A stretch of DNA of 64,000 nt, taken from positions 1 to 64,000 of the forward strand of contig JALDRC010000002.1 in assembly GCA_031316115.1 (NCBI GenBank), given 5' to 3'. Below are positions 19,186 to 28,781 of this stretch, in pieces. Below the pieces are notes generated by a model. That model was not told where the DNA came from. It did no database searches and saw only the letters and a list, made by a program, of their open reading frames with translations. The stretch comes from Nitrososphaeraceae archaeon (GTDB lineage Archaea; Thermoproteota; Nitrososphaeria; Nitrososphaerales; Nitrososphaeraceae). Both the position numbers and the translations under genes were made by a program. How positions within the stretch are numbered: position 1 is the first letter of the stretch; every line of letters starts with the position of its first letter.

Positions 19186-19234
19186 TATCTATATGAAAAT
19201 GGGAAAAGTGTTCCCAAAAACATGGGTCCAGTCC

Positions 19235-19239
19235 TATAG
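19235..19239 (+). repeat. Right target-site duplication TATAG
   Basis: Matches TATAG at 17755-17759 on the other side of the IS3-family element. Confidence 0.55.
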
Positions 19240-19504
19240 ACATATGGTATACTTGACATCGTTGGTAGACCATTTCTAATAATATCCCAAAATTTTTTCT
19301 CTATATATTGCTAAAATAAATATTAAACTAGAATTAGGATAACGCAAAAACAATAAAACACAGTAAATAATGCTCGCAGTACATTAATGTAATCCTGTAT
19401 AGTTTATAACTTATTTATTTATTTAATTATTTATTTATTAAACCTATATCATTATAAAAAAAGTAATTTTTATAACATAACACAGAATAAGTTATAATAT
19501 AATA

Positions 19505-20932
19505 TTGACAAATAGCAAAAAACAACAGCTCCCTCCAGGACCACAACTTTCTATATCTGACTTTAAGGAAAAAGTTAATGAAAATCCTTTCAATTTTTTA
19601 ATGGATCTGATAGAAAAATATGGTGATGTTATCTACATGAAATTGCAACAAGATGATGTTTATATTTTAAGTAATCCTGATCATATAGAACAAATTCTTA
19701 CAAGAGATTACAAATTATTTTCCAAAACAAGAACAACAGAATTAAGACCTTTTTTAGGTAATGGTCTACTGTTGAATGAAGGAGATTCACATAGACATCA
19801 TAGAAAAATTATCCAACCGTTATTCTTACCTAAATCAATCAAATCCTATGGCAATATCATGGTTGATAATATAACACACATATCTGAGAATTGGCAGGAA
19901 AATGCTACAATAGATGTACTACAAGAAATGACTATGTTGACAATGGGTGTAATGGCTGAATCTTTGTTCGGAATTAATTTTAGAGATAGAGATACATTTT
20001 CAAAAATAAGTGATGCATTTGCAAATATCCTAGAAACATTAAATCGCCTAATACACGAGCCTGTCGAGAATGTTCTTGTAGATCTGGAATCAGGATCAAC
20101 AACAACACTAACAAATCAGGTTTTATATGACAATAAAAAACCAAATACGTTTCAAGATTCTATTGATTATTTAAATCAAAAAATTTATGCTCTGATGGAT
20201 CATATAAAAAAAACAAATCCAGATAAACCGAATCTGATCTCGCACCTAATGCAGGCAAAAGATCCTGAAACCGGTGGAGTTGGGTTACCTGAAAAACAGA
20301 TCAGAGATGAAACAATGATATTTCTATTTGCTGCACATGACACAACATCAACTGCTCTAACATGGTCATTAGCTTATCTTGCAACAAATCAAAATATTCA
20401 AGACAAATTACGCAAAGAATTGGACGCAGTACTTGGTGAAACAAGAGTACCCACTAGTGATGATTTACCAAAGCTAGAATATACTGAAAAAATTTTCAAG
20501 GAGACACTTAGAATAAGACCATCAGTATGGGCTTTATCAAGATTGACAAATGAAGAATACATGGTTGGAGAGTATGTAATTCCTAGCAATTCTGTTATTT
20601 TCATGAGTCAATATGCATTGCATAACAGTTCAAAATACTATTCAGATGCAGATAAATTCAATCCAGATAGATGGACAAAGGAATTCATATCTAAGTTACC
20701 TCGTTTTGCATATTTCCCATTTGGTGGAGGAATTAGATCTTGTATTGGAGAAACATTCGCAGTCCAGGAAGGAATTCTCGCATTAGCAACCATTTTTCAA
20801 AGATGGTATGTAATGCCTGCAAATAAGGAGGAAAATATAAGTTTTGAACCAAAAAATTTGGCTGGATTCACTAAACCAAAATTTCCTATAAGGGTAGTTG
20901 TAAAGAGAAGAAAGTATAAAAGTATAAGTTAA
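19505..20932 (+). CDS. Cytochrome P450
   Basis: The 475-residue heme-thiolate monooxygenase has the proline-rich start LPPGPQ and the I-helix oxygen-binding motif FLFAAHDTTSTALTW. The ExxR pair of the K-helix is in KETLRIRPS, and the heme-ligand loop FPFGGGIRSCIGETFA has its Cys at about residue 413. It resembles the soluble bacterial CYP102/CYP4-like group rather than membrane-anchored forms; no N-terminal helix is present. Start is TTG at 19505, chosen because the PPGP motif must be near the N-terminus and the first ATG is inside the fold. No ferredoxin or reductase gene is nearby, so the redox partner is elsewhere. Substrate unknown. Confidence 0.9.
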   Translation: MTNSKKQQLPPGPQLSISDFKEKVNENPFNFLMDLIEKYGDVIYMKLQQDDVYILSNPDHIEQILTRDYKLFSKTRTTELRPFLGNGLLLNEGDSHRHHRKIIQPLFLPKSIKSYGNIMVDNITHISENWQENATIDVLQEMTMLTMGVMAESLFGINFRDRDTFSKISDAFANILETLNRLIHEPVENVLVDLESGSTTTLTNQVLYDNKKPNTFQDSIDYLNQKIYALMDHIKKTNPDKPNLISHLMQAKDPETGGVGLPEKQIRDETMIFLFAAHDTTSTALTWSLAYLATNQNIQDKLRKELDAVLGETRVPTSDDLPKLEYTEKIFKETLRIRPSVWALSRLTNEEYMVGEYVIPSNSVIFMSQYALHNSSKYYSDADKFNPDRWTKEFISKLPRFAYFPFGGGIRSCIGETFAVQEGILALATIFQRWYVMPANKEENISFEPKNLAGFTKPKFPIRVVVKRRKYKSIS

Positions 20933-20965
20933 TGAAAGTGGTTTTATGATACCAAGATAAGACAG

Positions 20966-21181
20966 TACTTGTTCCATTAATGATGGTAGAGAACTTTTAC
21001 CTGAGAATGTTATTACACGTTATTCTTTTGGATCTACAATAGTTACCAAAGATAATATAACCCAACATTTAGATGCATCATTATTCGATACAAACAAAAT
21101 AGGAAATTTAGAAGATCTTAAGATTATTGTTGGAATTTCTAAGGAATTAATATGCGATGAAAGAGGATCTCGTAATAAATA
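20966..21181 (+). pseudogene. Fragment of an unidentified gene
   Basis: An open frame without a start codon reads INDGRELLPENVITRYSFGS, then NITQHLDASLFDTNKIGNLE and DLKIIVGISKELICDERGS before TAG. It opens just after an in-frame TAA. The composition looks like real protein. It may be the eroded tail of a gene once downstream of the P450; family not recognised. Confidence 0.35.
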
Positions 21182-21411
21182 GCGGTTAAAATAAATATTT
21201 TTTCCCAACAACAAAGGCTAAAAAAAGAATTTTTTTTTGTGGAAAATATTATTGATTAATAACTTCGGTTTCAAAAAACAAAGGTTATTTTATAGTCTTA
21301 TGTCATAATTTACAGATGAATTTTATAAAATAGAGGGTTTGCATCGCACTTTCTAATCTCTTCTCCTAACTTGAAGGGAAAGTATTTTGTCATTCGAAAA
21401 CGCATAATGCT

Positions 21412-21500
21412 AGAATTATGCATACCAGCTAACCAGTTAGTTTAGTCTTATGAGTTTAGGATAGATTTCTAGAACTTAAAATACGTATTAAGAGTATCAT
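21412..21500 (+). repeat. Dispersed palindromic element, copy 3
   Basis: GCATAATGCTAGAATTATGC is a near-perfect palindrome, followed by ATACCAGCTAACCAGTTAG and TTTAGTCTTATGAGTTTAGG. It shares the palindrome and the GTTAGTTTA tail with copies at 6145 and 13445. Confidence 0.5.
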
Positions 21501-21719
21501 TTCTTAAAAGTGTTCTTGGAACTTCTTTAAAAGCTATTTAACACAAATTTAAGACACAAAGAAATCTGGGCTTGTAAATCCGGTTAATTCTTTGCTAATC
21601 AATTATTTGTCTTTTCTTGATAATCTATGAACAATTTTTTAGTAAAATCCAAAATCTATTGACTACCGTTTTATTTCCAGATAACAGAATTAATGACTTT
21701 TTGATATGATACCTTCTTT

Positions 21720-22712
21720 TTATTTAGTACCAAATGGCGATGGTCCAGTTGATTGTTCGGGTGTTAATATGGGATTTCTATCAGGAGCTGGCGCGGATTT
21801 ACCAGGTACATCAGAACAATAAGGATCTTCATCTACCCGTCCATCACCATCATCGTCTATTCCATTTCTACAAATTTCATCGTCATAAAGAGGGAGATCA
21901 CAGTGGGCTGTTAAACATTCCTCCAGTTCAGGATTTTCTTCTAAAGATGTAGGTCCTGGTACAAGCACAGGGTTACGATTAGAAAGAGGGTGAGATGCTT
22001 GAGGGAGATCTTTTGTTATTAAATCATCCAAATTAAACGCATCCGACAGTGCACCTTGTTTTAAACCTTCTATATCTGAATTAAATGGTTCAGCTGCTGG
22101 AGGTTGTATCTGATCACCACGATGTTCTTCCGATATTAGATCTTTTAAACTTAAATTAGGATTTGATTTTATTGCTTTTTCCTGTGATGTTGTTGCTAAT
22201 GACGATTGAGGAGTTTTTGTAAATGTTTCTACTTCAAATGGGTCAACAAGTGTAGGAATATTGGAATTGTCCTCTTCTTCTTTTATTTTATCCTCATTAG
22301 AAAAATCTGTTCCTTCAACACTATTATTATCATTAATTCCTTCTACATCGTTCCCACCATCCTCTTCTACATCGTTCCCACCATCCTCTTCTACATCGTT
22401 CCCACCATCCTCTTCTACATCGTTCCCACCATCCTCTTCTACATCGTTCCCACCATCCTCTTCTACATCGTTCCACCTCCTTCTACATCGCCCACCATCC
22501 TCTTCTACATCGTTCCCACCATCCTCTATGTTCCCACCATCCTCTTCTACATCGTTCCCACCATCCTCTTCTACATCGTTCCCACCATCCTCATCTGATG
22601 TTGCATAAATTTTGTTGAACATATTGGCTGTTTGAAAAGAAGGACTCGTAGTTAAAATAAAACTGATAAGAGCTACAAGAATTGCGCCTATTAGAAAATT
22701 TTGTATTTTCAA
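21720..22712 (-). CDS. Secreted acidic repeat protein with EF-hand-like motif
   Basis: The 330-residue protein has a signal peptide (MKIQNFLIGAILVALISFIL...). About eleven copies of an 8-residue acidic repeat GGNDVEED follow (about residues 42-128), then an acidic linker, and near the C-terminus NGIDDDGDGRVDEDPYC. That is a DxDxDG calcium-binding-type loop of the kind found in secreted 'putative metal-binding' proteins. The protein is very acidic and probably binds cations at the cell surface. Start is TTG at 22712. One repeat region reads GGRCRRRWNDV: small compensating indels shift the frame for six codons and restore it. Confidence 0.65.
   Translation of the reverse strand: MKIQNFLIGAILVALISFILTTSPSFQTANMFNKIYATSDEDGGNDVEEDGGNDVEEDGGNIEDGGNDVEEDGGRCRRRWNDVEEDGGNDVEEDGGNDVEEDGGNDVEEDGGNDVEEDGGNDVEGINDNNSVEGTDFSNEDKIKEEEDNSNIPTLVDPFEVETFTKTPQSSLATTSQEKAIKSNPNLSLKDLISEEHRGDQIQPPAAEPFNSDIEGLKQGALSDAFNLDDLITKDLPQASHPLSNRNPVLVPGPTSLEENPELEECLTAHCDLPLYDDEICRNGIDDDGDGRVDEDPYCSDVPGKSAPAPDRNPILTPEQSTGPSPFGTK
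22345..22602. repeat. 24-bp tandem repeats encoding GGNDVEED
   Basis: The plus-strand unit is CCATCCTCTTCTACATCGTT plus CCCA. About eleven copies occur; one is six bases short (giving GGNIED) and one zone near 22470-22495 has paired indels that leave the overall frame intact. Confidence 0.9.
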
Positions 22713-23219
22713 TTCAAATATATATTATATTCTTTTATAAAAATATGAGCATATCAGATAATATATCTAATTTTATTTAAAAATCATGCAAATTTTCCGT
22801 TTCTTGGCAATTTTGTGTGATAAAAAGCTTATCCTCAAATCCAGAATTTTCTTCCTACTCTATTAAAATCAACTTTTACAAGAATTTAATATATTAAATT
22901 TTAAAATCATAAGAGGTAAAAATACCATAAATATTACAAAAGATTTCTGAACTTGTAGTAATTGCCATGATTCGATTCAGATCAATAAATGAGATGATTT
23001 TTTCAGTTACACTTTAACATGATAATATATATCATTATAGATTGCCAAACATATGTTTCCTTTCTAACAATCTTAAGTTTATCTAACGAATCAACACAAT
23101 ATTTTCAAAATATTAAAAATATAAAAAAAATTGCAATACTGATGATAAAAATCTCTCAACTTACTGGGCATTATAATACAACTTTTGAATAAATCTTTAA
23201 AAGTTCAAAGGCAGTATCC
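22713..23219. other. Gene-free AT-rich spacer
   Basis: No coding frame or clear repeat seen on either strand. Confidence 0.35.
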
Positions 23220-23602
23220 AAAGATTCTAAACAAAGTGTTTGATGGATTGAGTCTAGATAACCTTAAAAAAGTGGATATATTCAGCATATTGACTGTCTG
23301 ACATCAGTTGATTTTAGGGGATAGGTTGATGCACCGACTAGCCATACTATGGAATACTTAAATGAAAGTGAAAGTCTAATTTCTGAAACAACTTTGATAA
23401 CAGAGAAATTAGTTCTAATGGAAATGTATATGAAAACAAAGATGAATTTAATACAGATCTTACAAACTTACGAGTTTATGCTGTGTTACTACATGAAATA
23501 GGACATTGACCATCGCCACATACATATGAAAAGATATTTAATTGAAATGTAACATCCTGCTCTGTAGATCACAGGCCTAGTTACTACGGTCAGCATTATT
23601 AA
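23220..23602 (+). pseudogene. Decayed HD-domain phosphohydrolase-like gene
   Basis: One frame reads NTDLTNLRVYAVLLHEIGH, then a TGA, then PSPHTYEKIFN. With the TGA read as Gly (one base from GGA) this is the HD-superfamily signature LLHDIGHGPxSHxxE of SAMHD1/dGTPase-like enzymes. Flanking frames (SHTMEYLNESESLISETTLI) and several stops show it is dead. Only a fragment is left, so the substrate class cannot be told. Confidence 0.4.
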
Positions 23603-23644
23603 TATTTCAAAAACTTTTTAAAAAAAGAATAAAAATGCTACTCA

Positions 23645-25084
23645 ATGAGCTTCATCAAAGTATGTTTCTGGAATTTACAAAATCTATTTGATACGACATT
23701 AAGTGATATTGCATTGCACTTTGATTACACTCCTGCTAATGGATGGGATGAAACAGTAAGAGATATAAAAATTGATAATATAGTCAAGGGAATTTCATCT
23801 ACCTTTCCATCCGGCCCTGATTTAATTGGAATGTGTGAAATTGAAAATGAATATCTTGCCCAGGAAATAGCAACAAAGTTGAATAGAAATCTAGATAGAA
23901 ATGATTATTCTGTTGCAAAATATAAAGATAGTCCAGATATACGGGGAATAGATACAGGTCTTATTTATTCAAATTCAATTTTTGAATATATAGACTCTAA
24001 ATCATACAATATGAATTTACGTTACCCTACCAGAGATATTTTTTATATAAAACTTAAAGTCTTATCTAATAATTCCAATCTTCATGTCTTTGTAAATCAT
24101 TGGCCATCTAGGCGAGGAAAAGATGATTTTACAGAATCTGATGAAACAGAATTTGCAAGATCTTTTGTAGCAGAAAATTGCGGCAAGTTGATAGATGATA
24201 TTCTTAAAATCCCAAAAGAAAAATCTTTTAGACTTCCTAAATGTTTAATCGACTGTCCAGAATATGAAAAAGATTTCAAACCTTATGATCAAGATGCTAT
24301 TACTGATAAATTAGACAAAGATGAAATAAGAAGAAGAAATGATAATTTGTTAAAAATATTAGATGATGTATGGAATGAAAATATTATATTAATGGGTGAT
24401 TTTAATGACGAACCTTACAATAAGAGTTTAGTCAAATTTCTTAATGCTATTCCCAATCCAGATCAGTTAAGGGATTGGAGAACTATTTTTCGATTAAAAA
24501 GAAAAGATTGGTATAATACAAAATCGGATAGAGAAATATATTTGGAAGAAAAGCCATATTTATATAATTGCATGTGGAAACTTATTCCAGATGGAACTCA
24601 TTATTTTTACAAGACGAATTCCCTCTTTTTATTTGATCAATTTATTGTATCTCGAGGATTATTAAATAATTTAAAAAACCTCCAAATAGATTTGGATTCA
24701 GTCAAAATACATAAAAACGGTCTTTCTTTAGGCAGCAATTTATTAGATGAGAAATTTGACGATAGTGTCAATAGAGATAATAAGAAAAAGTTACATACAT
24801 ATCAGAAATATAGTCCCATGGCATTTAAATTTTCTAAAACTAAAATATTTGATTTATATAAAAATGTAAAGGAAAAAAAAGAATTAGAAATAATATTAGA
24901 AGAAGCATTAAAATTAAATCTAAATGAAAATATTACAAAAATAATAAAAGATAAACTTAAAGGCTTGACAGATAGGTTATATAAAATACAAAAAGATAAA
25001 GGATACCATGCTAACTTTGCCCAAGATCCTAATACAGGCTTTAGTGACCATTTCCCAATTAAATGTATAATTAAAATAAATTGA
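23645..25084 (+). CDS. Endonuclease/exonuclease/phosphatase (EEP) family protein
   Basis: The 479-residue enzyme has the DNase I-like fold motifs in order: FWNLQNLFD (Asn ligand), PDLIGMCEIENE (metal-binding Glu, about residue 65), HVFVNHWPSRRG (catalytic His), NIILMGDFNDEP (Asp/Asn pair) and SDHFPIKC at the C-terminus (final Asp-His). EEP enzymes cut phosphodiester bonds in nucleic acids or phosphoester bonds in lipids. The N/HWPSRRGG-type motif is shared with large bacterial secreted nucleases, but no signal peptide is seen, so this form should be cytoplasmic. A Lys-rich helical insert of about 120 residues sits just before the last motif. Start ATG at 23645; a TTTTTAAAAAAAGAATAAAA stretch precedes it. 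Confidence 0.85.
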   Translation: MSFIKVCFWNLQNLFDTTLSDIALHFDYTPANGWDETVRDIKIDNIVKGISSTFPSGPDLIGMCEIENEYLAQEIATKLNRNLDRNDYSVAKYKDSPDIRGIDTGLIYSNSIFEYIDSKSYNMNLRYPTRDIFYIKLKVLSNNSNLHVFVNHWPSRRGKDDFTESDETEFARSFVAENCGKLIDDILKIPKEKSFRLPKCLIDCPEYEKDFKPYDQDAITDKLDKDEIRRRNDNLLKILDDVWNENIILMGDFNDEPYNKSLVKFLNAIPNPDQLRDWRTIFRLKRKDWYNTKSDREIYLEEKPYLYNCMWKLIPDGTHYFYKTNSLFLFDQFIVSRGLLNNLKNLQIDLDSVKIHKNGLSLGSNLLDEKFDDSVNRDNKKKLHTYQKYSPMAFKFSKTKIFDLYKNVKEKKELEIILEEALKLNLNENITKIIKDKLKGLTDRLYKIQKDKGYHANFAQDPNTGFSDHFPIKCIIKIN

Positions 25085-26369
25085 TAGTAACGAAATTGAA
25101 TGATAGAATAACTAATTTTTTGTATTTTACTTCAAATTTTTAAATAATATTTAAATGTTATAAGCTTGATAATAATTCGTAGAACGGTATGGCTTTAACT
25201 AATAAATCGCATATATTTAAGTTATCTAATATATAAGTAGTATCAGATCACAGATGAGTACTAAAATATTGTTTCCAATAAAAATAAAATATAAATATTT
25301 TATATAAATACATTATTACTTATCAATGAATTCGTTTATGACATCACTTCCTTTCAGAAAATTGGCACTTTAGTGCATGGACTCCTTCAATAAAAGAAAA
25401 TACAAGAATATGGTTATTAAGATAAAACCAATATTAATACCGCCATTAAACGTCCATATATATTTCTCGTTTTCAATCTTAATTTGTTCTTATTGGGATG
25501 TTTTTAAAATGCAGTTTTCTATCCAATAAGAAATTAAACTAATGCTAATACTACAGTTCTGAGTTGTTTAATCAATAACAGTAATTGAACACATAATACG
25601 TGACTATCCAACTCCTTCCAGGACAGTAGTTTTTACTGACCTATCTAGTTCAGTAAACTGTTATATGATATTGTTGGAAGAAACAACGATTTGCCTAAAA
25701 CTAATGTATTTTGATTCTAGATAGTTATTGTAACTGACACAGCTATTTCTACCCAGATTAAAAACGTTTAATCTTAATAATCATGATAAAGGTAATTTTT
25801 AAAGGATATTTTAATGTAGAAATTGGACATAATATCGATCCTATAAAGTAGATAATTTCTTTAAATGAAATTCAGAATATACCATCGGGAAATTCATGAT
25901 CTGTCAGGCTAAAATAATTTTCACGCAATCTATTGTTAGCCATAATTGAACAATAATTATTTAAGATGATTTTTATTATTTAATTTTCTTTTTTTTTATG
26001 TTTGTTAAAGGAGTGATATGTTCTCTATGATTTTGAACCTTCTGTTATCAAACATCATTCTTGAAAATATGTATAGTTATATTATCATTCAATTCATTAC
26101 GCAATTGTGAGGCTAATTGTAGAAAAGTTAGTTTGGCGTAAGAACAAGAGTTTGAGATTTTATCTGTCTAATTGAAAAATAATATTACAAAAAAATAATT
26201 AGTTTATAATTTTATAATTTTATAAAATAATACTACTTATTTACACACTAATTAACAAAACTAACATTTGATAATAATTTATTCAAATTAAATTGTACAA
26301 GAGGTTTATGATAGTATATAGTGTCTCAATTCATGTTAGAATATATTTGATTTGATATTTTTATCAAAA
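25085..26369. other. Long AT-rich intergenic region
   Basis: No convincing gene. TTTACTGA and TCAGTAAA at about 25635-25660 form a hairpin. GCACTTTAGTGC near 25366 is a short palindrome. A minus-strand open frame around 25380-25500 could encode a 37-residue single-span peptide (YIWTFNGGINIGFILITIFL) but has no start codon. A TATA-like AATATATT about 25 bases before 26370 likely drives the next gene. Confidence 0.35.
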
Positions 26370-26804
26370 ATGAAGTCTGTTATAACATTAGGTATTGTTT
26401 TGACTTTTAGTATACTATTTACTTCATCCTCAGGACTATTGAAAGGTCAGGTCTTTGCAAGCATAGAAGAAGAAGGAGAGAATAGTTATTATCCAGATAA
26501 ATATCACCAATATGATAGAGAATCATCATTTTCTGCTGGGTCTCCAGGAGTACTTAGTGGCAACATTTTGAAGGGAATAGATAAAGAACAACTTAAAGAG
26601 ATTGAAGATAAATTATTTCAAGGAATAGATAAAGAAAGATTATTAAATAATGCTATAAACTTGTTGCATGAATACGATTTTGATATCGGAGCTTTAAATG
26701 AATATTTGCTAGAAGATTCTTGGGGTTATGGAGGTGCTTTTGTATTAATTTTAGTACTTTTCATACTATTGGTCATCATAGGTGCAGGAGTTGGATGGGG
26801 TTAA
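26370..26804 (+). CDS. Secreted/membrane protein with glycine-rich C-terminal TM tail (YjcZ-like)
   Basis: A 144-residue protein from ATG 26370. It has a signal peptide (MKSVITLGIVLTFSILFTSS... VFA), then an acidic segment and a repeat-like helical part (GIDKEQLKEIEDKLFQGIDK). The C-terminal end is WGYGGAFVLILVLFILLVII then GAGVGWG. That tail strongly recalls the short YjcZ-type sporulation proteins of Bacillus (GYGxGFALIVVLFILLIIVG). The likely topology is an extracellular domain anchored by the C-terminal helix. Function unknown. A TTG at 26352 also opens the frame, but the TATA-like box fits 26370. Confidence 0.6.
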   Translation: MKSVITLGIVLTFSILFTSSSGLLKGQVFASIEEEGENSYYPDKYHQYDRESSFSAGSPGVLSGNILKGIDKEQLKEIEDKLFQGIDKERLLNNAINLLHEYDFDIGALNEYLLEDSWGYGGAFVLILVLFILLVIIGAGVGWG

Positions 26805-26952
26805 TAGTAACTAGAAATAAATTCCATACGATTTAATACTAAAACTATTTTATTTTTATTAAAATAACACGAAGAATTAGTTATATCAATTAGTATACTT
26901 TACTATTTTTATAAAACAATCAATAATAACTATCTAATATTTAGCAAACCAT

Positions 26953-27022
26953 AACAACATTATACTACTACTTTATAGTCAAACAATCTCTAAGGTTTGT
27001 TCGTACGTCAGATATACTATAT
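26953..27022 (+). promoter_or_regulatory. Shared promoter block A (53 bp identical) of the two-Cys secreted family
   Basis: Bases 26953-27005 are identical to 27817-27869. Both end in GTTTGTTCGTA, followed by a TATA-like GATATACTATATTTG about 25 bases before the ATG. A shorter version precedes the third paralogue. This is a duplicated promoter, probably with an operator at GGTTTGTTCGTA. Confidence 0.65.
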
Positions 27023-27038
27023 TTGAATGTAAAAACCA

Positions 27039-27656
27039 ATGAATAGTAAAACCAAAATAGGTTCTATGTTTCTGTTAGCAGCTGTACTTGTGGCAGGAAC
27101 AATATCAATGACTATTCCATCATCATTTGCTTCCTCTGATTCCAGAGACCATAATGACTACTATGGAAAAGACAGAAATTATGACTATAAGGATGACTAT
27201 AAAAAGAAAGATCCATACTACATGAAAGATGACTATAAAAAGAAAGATCCATACTACATGAAAGATGACTATAAAAAGAAAGATCCATACTACATGAAAG
27301 ATGACTATAAAAAGAAATACCCACATGAAAAGAATTACTATTCTGAAGACAAGAAATATCCATTTGGAAAAGACCATGACAAAGAGTATAAAGGTGTAAG
27401 CGCTCAGAAGATAAAATGTATCAATAGTAACATCAACATAAATGATGTAGATGTTAGCAAATATGCTAACGGATTTGGCGCAGATGCAACCACAGCAGAA
27501 GCATTACAAGGAGATGAAAATGGTTTCGCAGATGGAAATAGTAATGGAATATCTGGCAATGGCGGAATTGACATAGAAAGAAATCTAGTAAACGTCTGTT
27601 TAGATATTAATCTTAACGCACAAAACGACGAATTATTCGATTTTCTCTTTCAATGA
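27039..27656 (+). CDS. Two-Cys small secreted protein with DYKKKDPYYMKD repeats (paralogue A)
   Basis: The 205-residue protein has a signal peptide (MNSKTKIGSMFLLAAVLVAG... SFA). A Lys/Asp/Tyr-rich region follows with three exact 12-residue repeats (DDYKKKDPYYMK) and a fourth partial one. The C-terminal domain runs from QKIKCINSNININDVDV to IERNLVNVCLDINLN. The two cysteines (about residues 127 and 188) bracket a variable Gly/Asn-rich loop and could form a disulfide. The same domain occurs in the next two genes and, fused to a propeller, at 6315-7341. The repeat region is unique to this copy. Probably cell-surface; function unknown. Confidence 0.7.
   Translation: MNSKTKIGSMFLLAAVLVAGTISMTIPSSFASSDSRDHNDYYGKDRNYDYKDDYKKKDPYYMKDDYKKKDPYYMKDDYKKKDPYYMKDDYKKKYPHEKNYYSEDKKYPFGKDHDKEYKGVSAQKIKCINSNININDVDVSKYANGFGADATTAEALQGDENGFADGNSNGISGNGGIDIERNLVNVCLDINLNAQNDELFDFLFQ
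27192..27310 (+). repeat. 36-bp tandem repeats, three copies
   Basis: The unit encoding DDYKKKDPYYMK is repeated three times with no base differences, showing very recent expansion or homogenisation. Confidence 0.9.
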
Positions 27657-27668
27657 GGATAATTCTCC

Positions 27669-27686
27669 TTTTTTTTATTCTTTAGA
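27669..27686 (+). terminator. T-tract terminator
   Basis: T8 followed by ATTCTTT lies 12 bases after the stop of paralogue A, the usual archaeal oligo-T terminator. Confidence 0.5.
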
Positions 27687-27816
27687 TTTTTATAAATTTA
27701 TCAAACTATTACTCTATTAATATTTTAACTGTGTAGTTATAATAGAGTGTACACATATATCCTATACTTATTTTATACAACATTCAATTATAACTATCTA
27801 ATATTCTAACATCTCT

Positions 27817-27885
27817 AACAACATTATACTACTACTTTATAGTCAAACAATCTCTAAGGTTTGTTCGTATCCTAGATATACCATA
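27817..27885 (+). promoter_or_regulatory. Shared promoter block B of the two-Cys secreted family
   Basis: Identical over 53 bp to 26953-27005, with similarity continuing upstream (TAACTATCTAATATT). A TATA-like AGATATACCATATTTG lies about 25 bases before the ATG at 27904. Confidence 0.65.
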
Positions 27886-27903
27886 TTTGAAGTTAGTAGA
27901 CCA

Positions 27904-28284
27904 ATGAATAGTACAACAAAGATTGGTTCTATGTTCTTGTTGGCAGCAATAATGGTAGCAGGAACAGTATCAATGACTATCCCCAAGTCATTTGCTCTAG
28001 ATTTCCAAGAACCATTTGCAAATGACCACAAAAAAGATTCTAAAAGTGCAAATGTTCAAGAGATAAAATGTATCAATAGCAACATCAATATCAATGGAGT
28101 AGACATTCATAAACGTCAAGCAGCAGGAGCAGCTGAGGAAGATGCAGCAGCAAATGCAGTACGAGAAAATGGTCAAAATGGTCAAAGAAACGGCTTATTT
28201 GATGGTTTAAACATCGACAGAAATCTAGTAAACATCTGTGTAGATGTAAATCTTAATCATCAATTCGATGAACCACAAGAATAA
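27904..28284 (+). CDS. Two-Cys small secreted protein (paralogue B)
   Basis: A 126-residue protein with signal peptide MNSTTKIGSMFLLAAIMVAG and then the family domain: QEIKCINSNININGVDIHK, an Ala/Glu/Asn-rich loop, and LNIDRNLVNICVDVNLN. It lacks the Lys/Tyr repeats of paralogue A, so it shows the minimal form of the family. It has its own copy of the promoter block and a T-rich tail (about 28301-28316), so it is a separate unit from its neighbours. Function unknown; probably secreted or surface-bound. Confidence 0.7.
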   Translation: MNSTTKIGSMFLLAAIMVAGTVSMTIPKSFALDFQEPFANDHKKDSKSANVQEIKCINSNININGVDIHKRQAAGAAEEDAAANAVRENGQNGQRNGLFDGLNIDRNLVNICVDVNLNHQFDEPQE

Positions 28285-28720
28285 TGAAGTAAACATTAAC
28301 TTCTTTTTTATTTTTATATCATATTTATCTGGTAAAAAATCGCAACACAACTTCTACTAGTTTTTTCTTTGTTATCCAATTAACACCTAAGACATTGTAT
28401 TCAGAATAACGAAAAATATATTATTACTTTGTTACTAGACTGTTTTCTGAATTAATTATAAAATTACTTAAATCATTCTTATAATATATAATATGTAAGA
28501 AGGTTTTTGTCTGTGGGTATCTATATGATGGGTAACTTGTAGATGAAAACCTTCGATCAAATAAAATTCTATTCTTATTTAGAGACAAAGAATCGGAACT
28601 TTCAAATGTCATCTCTGTAGATACTTATCTTCCTTGTTATTCTATTTTATTATAAAACAATATTTTCTAACTATAATAGGAATAGTTCATTCCTAATGAA
28701 ATTATATTAGTAGATTATAT
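28285..28720. other. Intergenic spacer with a long-loop hairpin
   Basis: GAAGGTTTT (28499-28507) pairs with AAAACCTTC (28546-28554) across 38 bases. No coding frame is persuasive; the minus-strand frame at 28424-28612 has no family features. Confidence 0.35.
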
Positions 28721-28727
28721 TTGAACA

Positions 28728-28765
28728 CTATCTAATGTTTGTTCGTACCATACATATACTATATT
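28728..28765 (+). promoter_or_regulatory. Diverged promoter block of the two-Cys secreted family
   Basis: TATCTAATGTTTGTTCGTAC and CATATACTATATTCGG match the GTTTGTTCGTA box and TATA region of blocks A and B, with the upstream part lost. Confidence 0.55.
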
Positions 28766-28781
28766 CGGATCTAATAGAACA

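Larger units (their letters stand above)
17760..19234 (+). mobile_element. IS3-family insertion sequence, apparently complete
   Basis: The element is about 1475 bp. Terminal inverted repeats are GGTCTGGACCCAT (left) and GGACTGGACCCAT (right, read inward), with further matching inward (GAGAACAC versus GGGAACAC). It carries orfA and orfB in the IS3 arrangement and is flanked by TATAG direct repeats. It is the only insertion sequence in the window with uninterrupted transposase frames. Confidence 0.8.

Noticed and set aside
22345-22602. CRISPR-like regular repeats
   Set aside because: The units are contiguous coding repeats with no spacers.
22206-22608. Plus-strand repeated frames (FYIVPTIL, TSFPPSSS)
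   Set aside because: Antisense shadows of the GGNDVEED repeats.
27112-27377. Minus-strand repeated frames (SFYSHLSC, FLFIVIFHVVWI)
   Set aside because: Antisense shadows of the 36-bp repeats in paralogue A.
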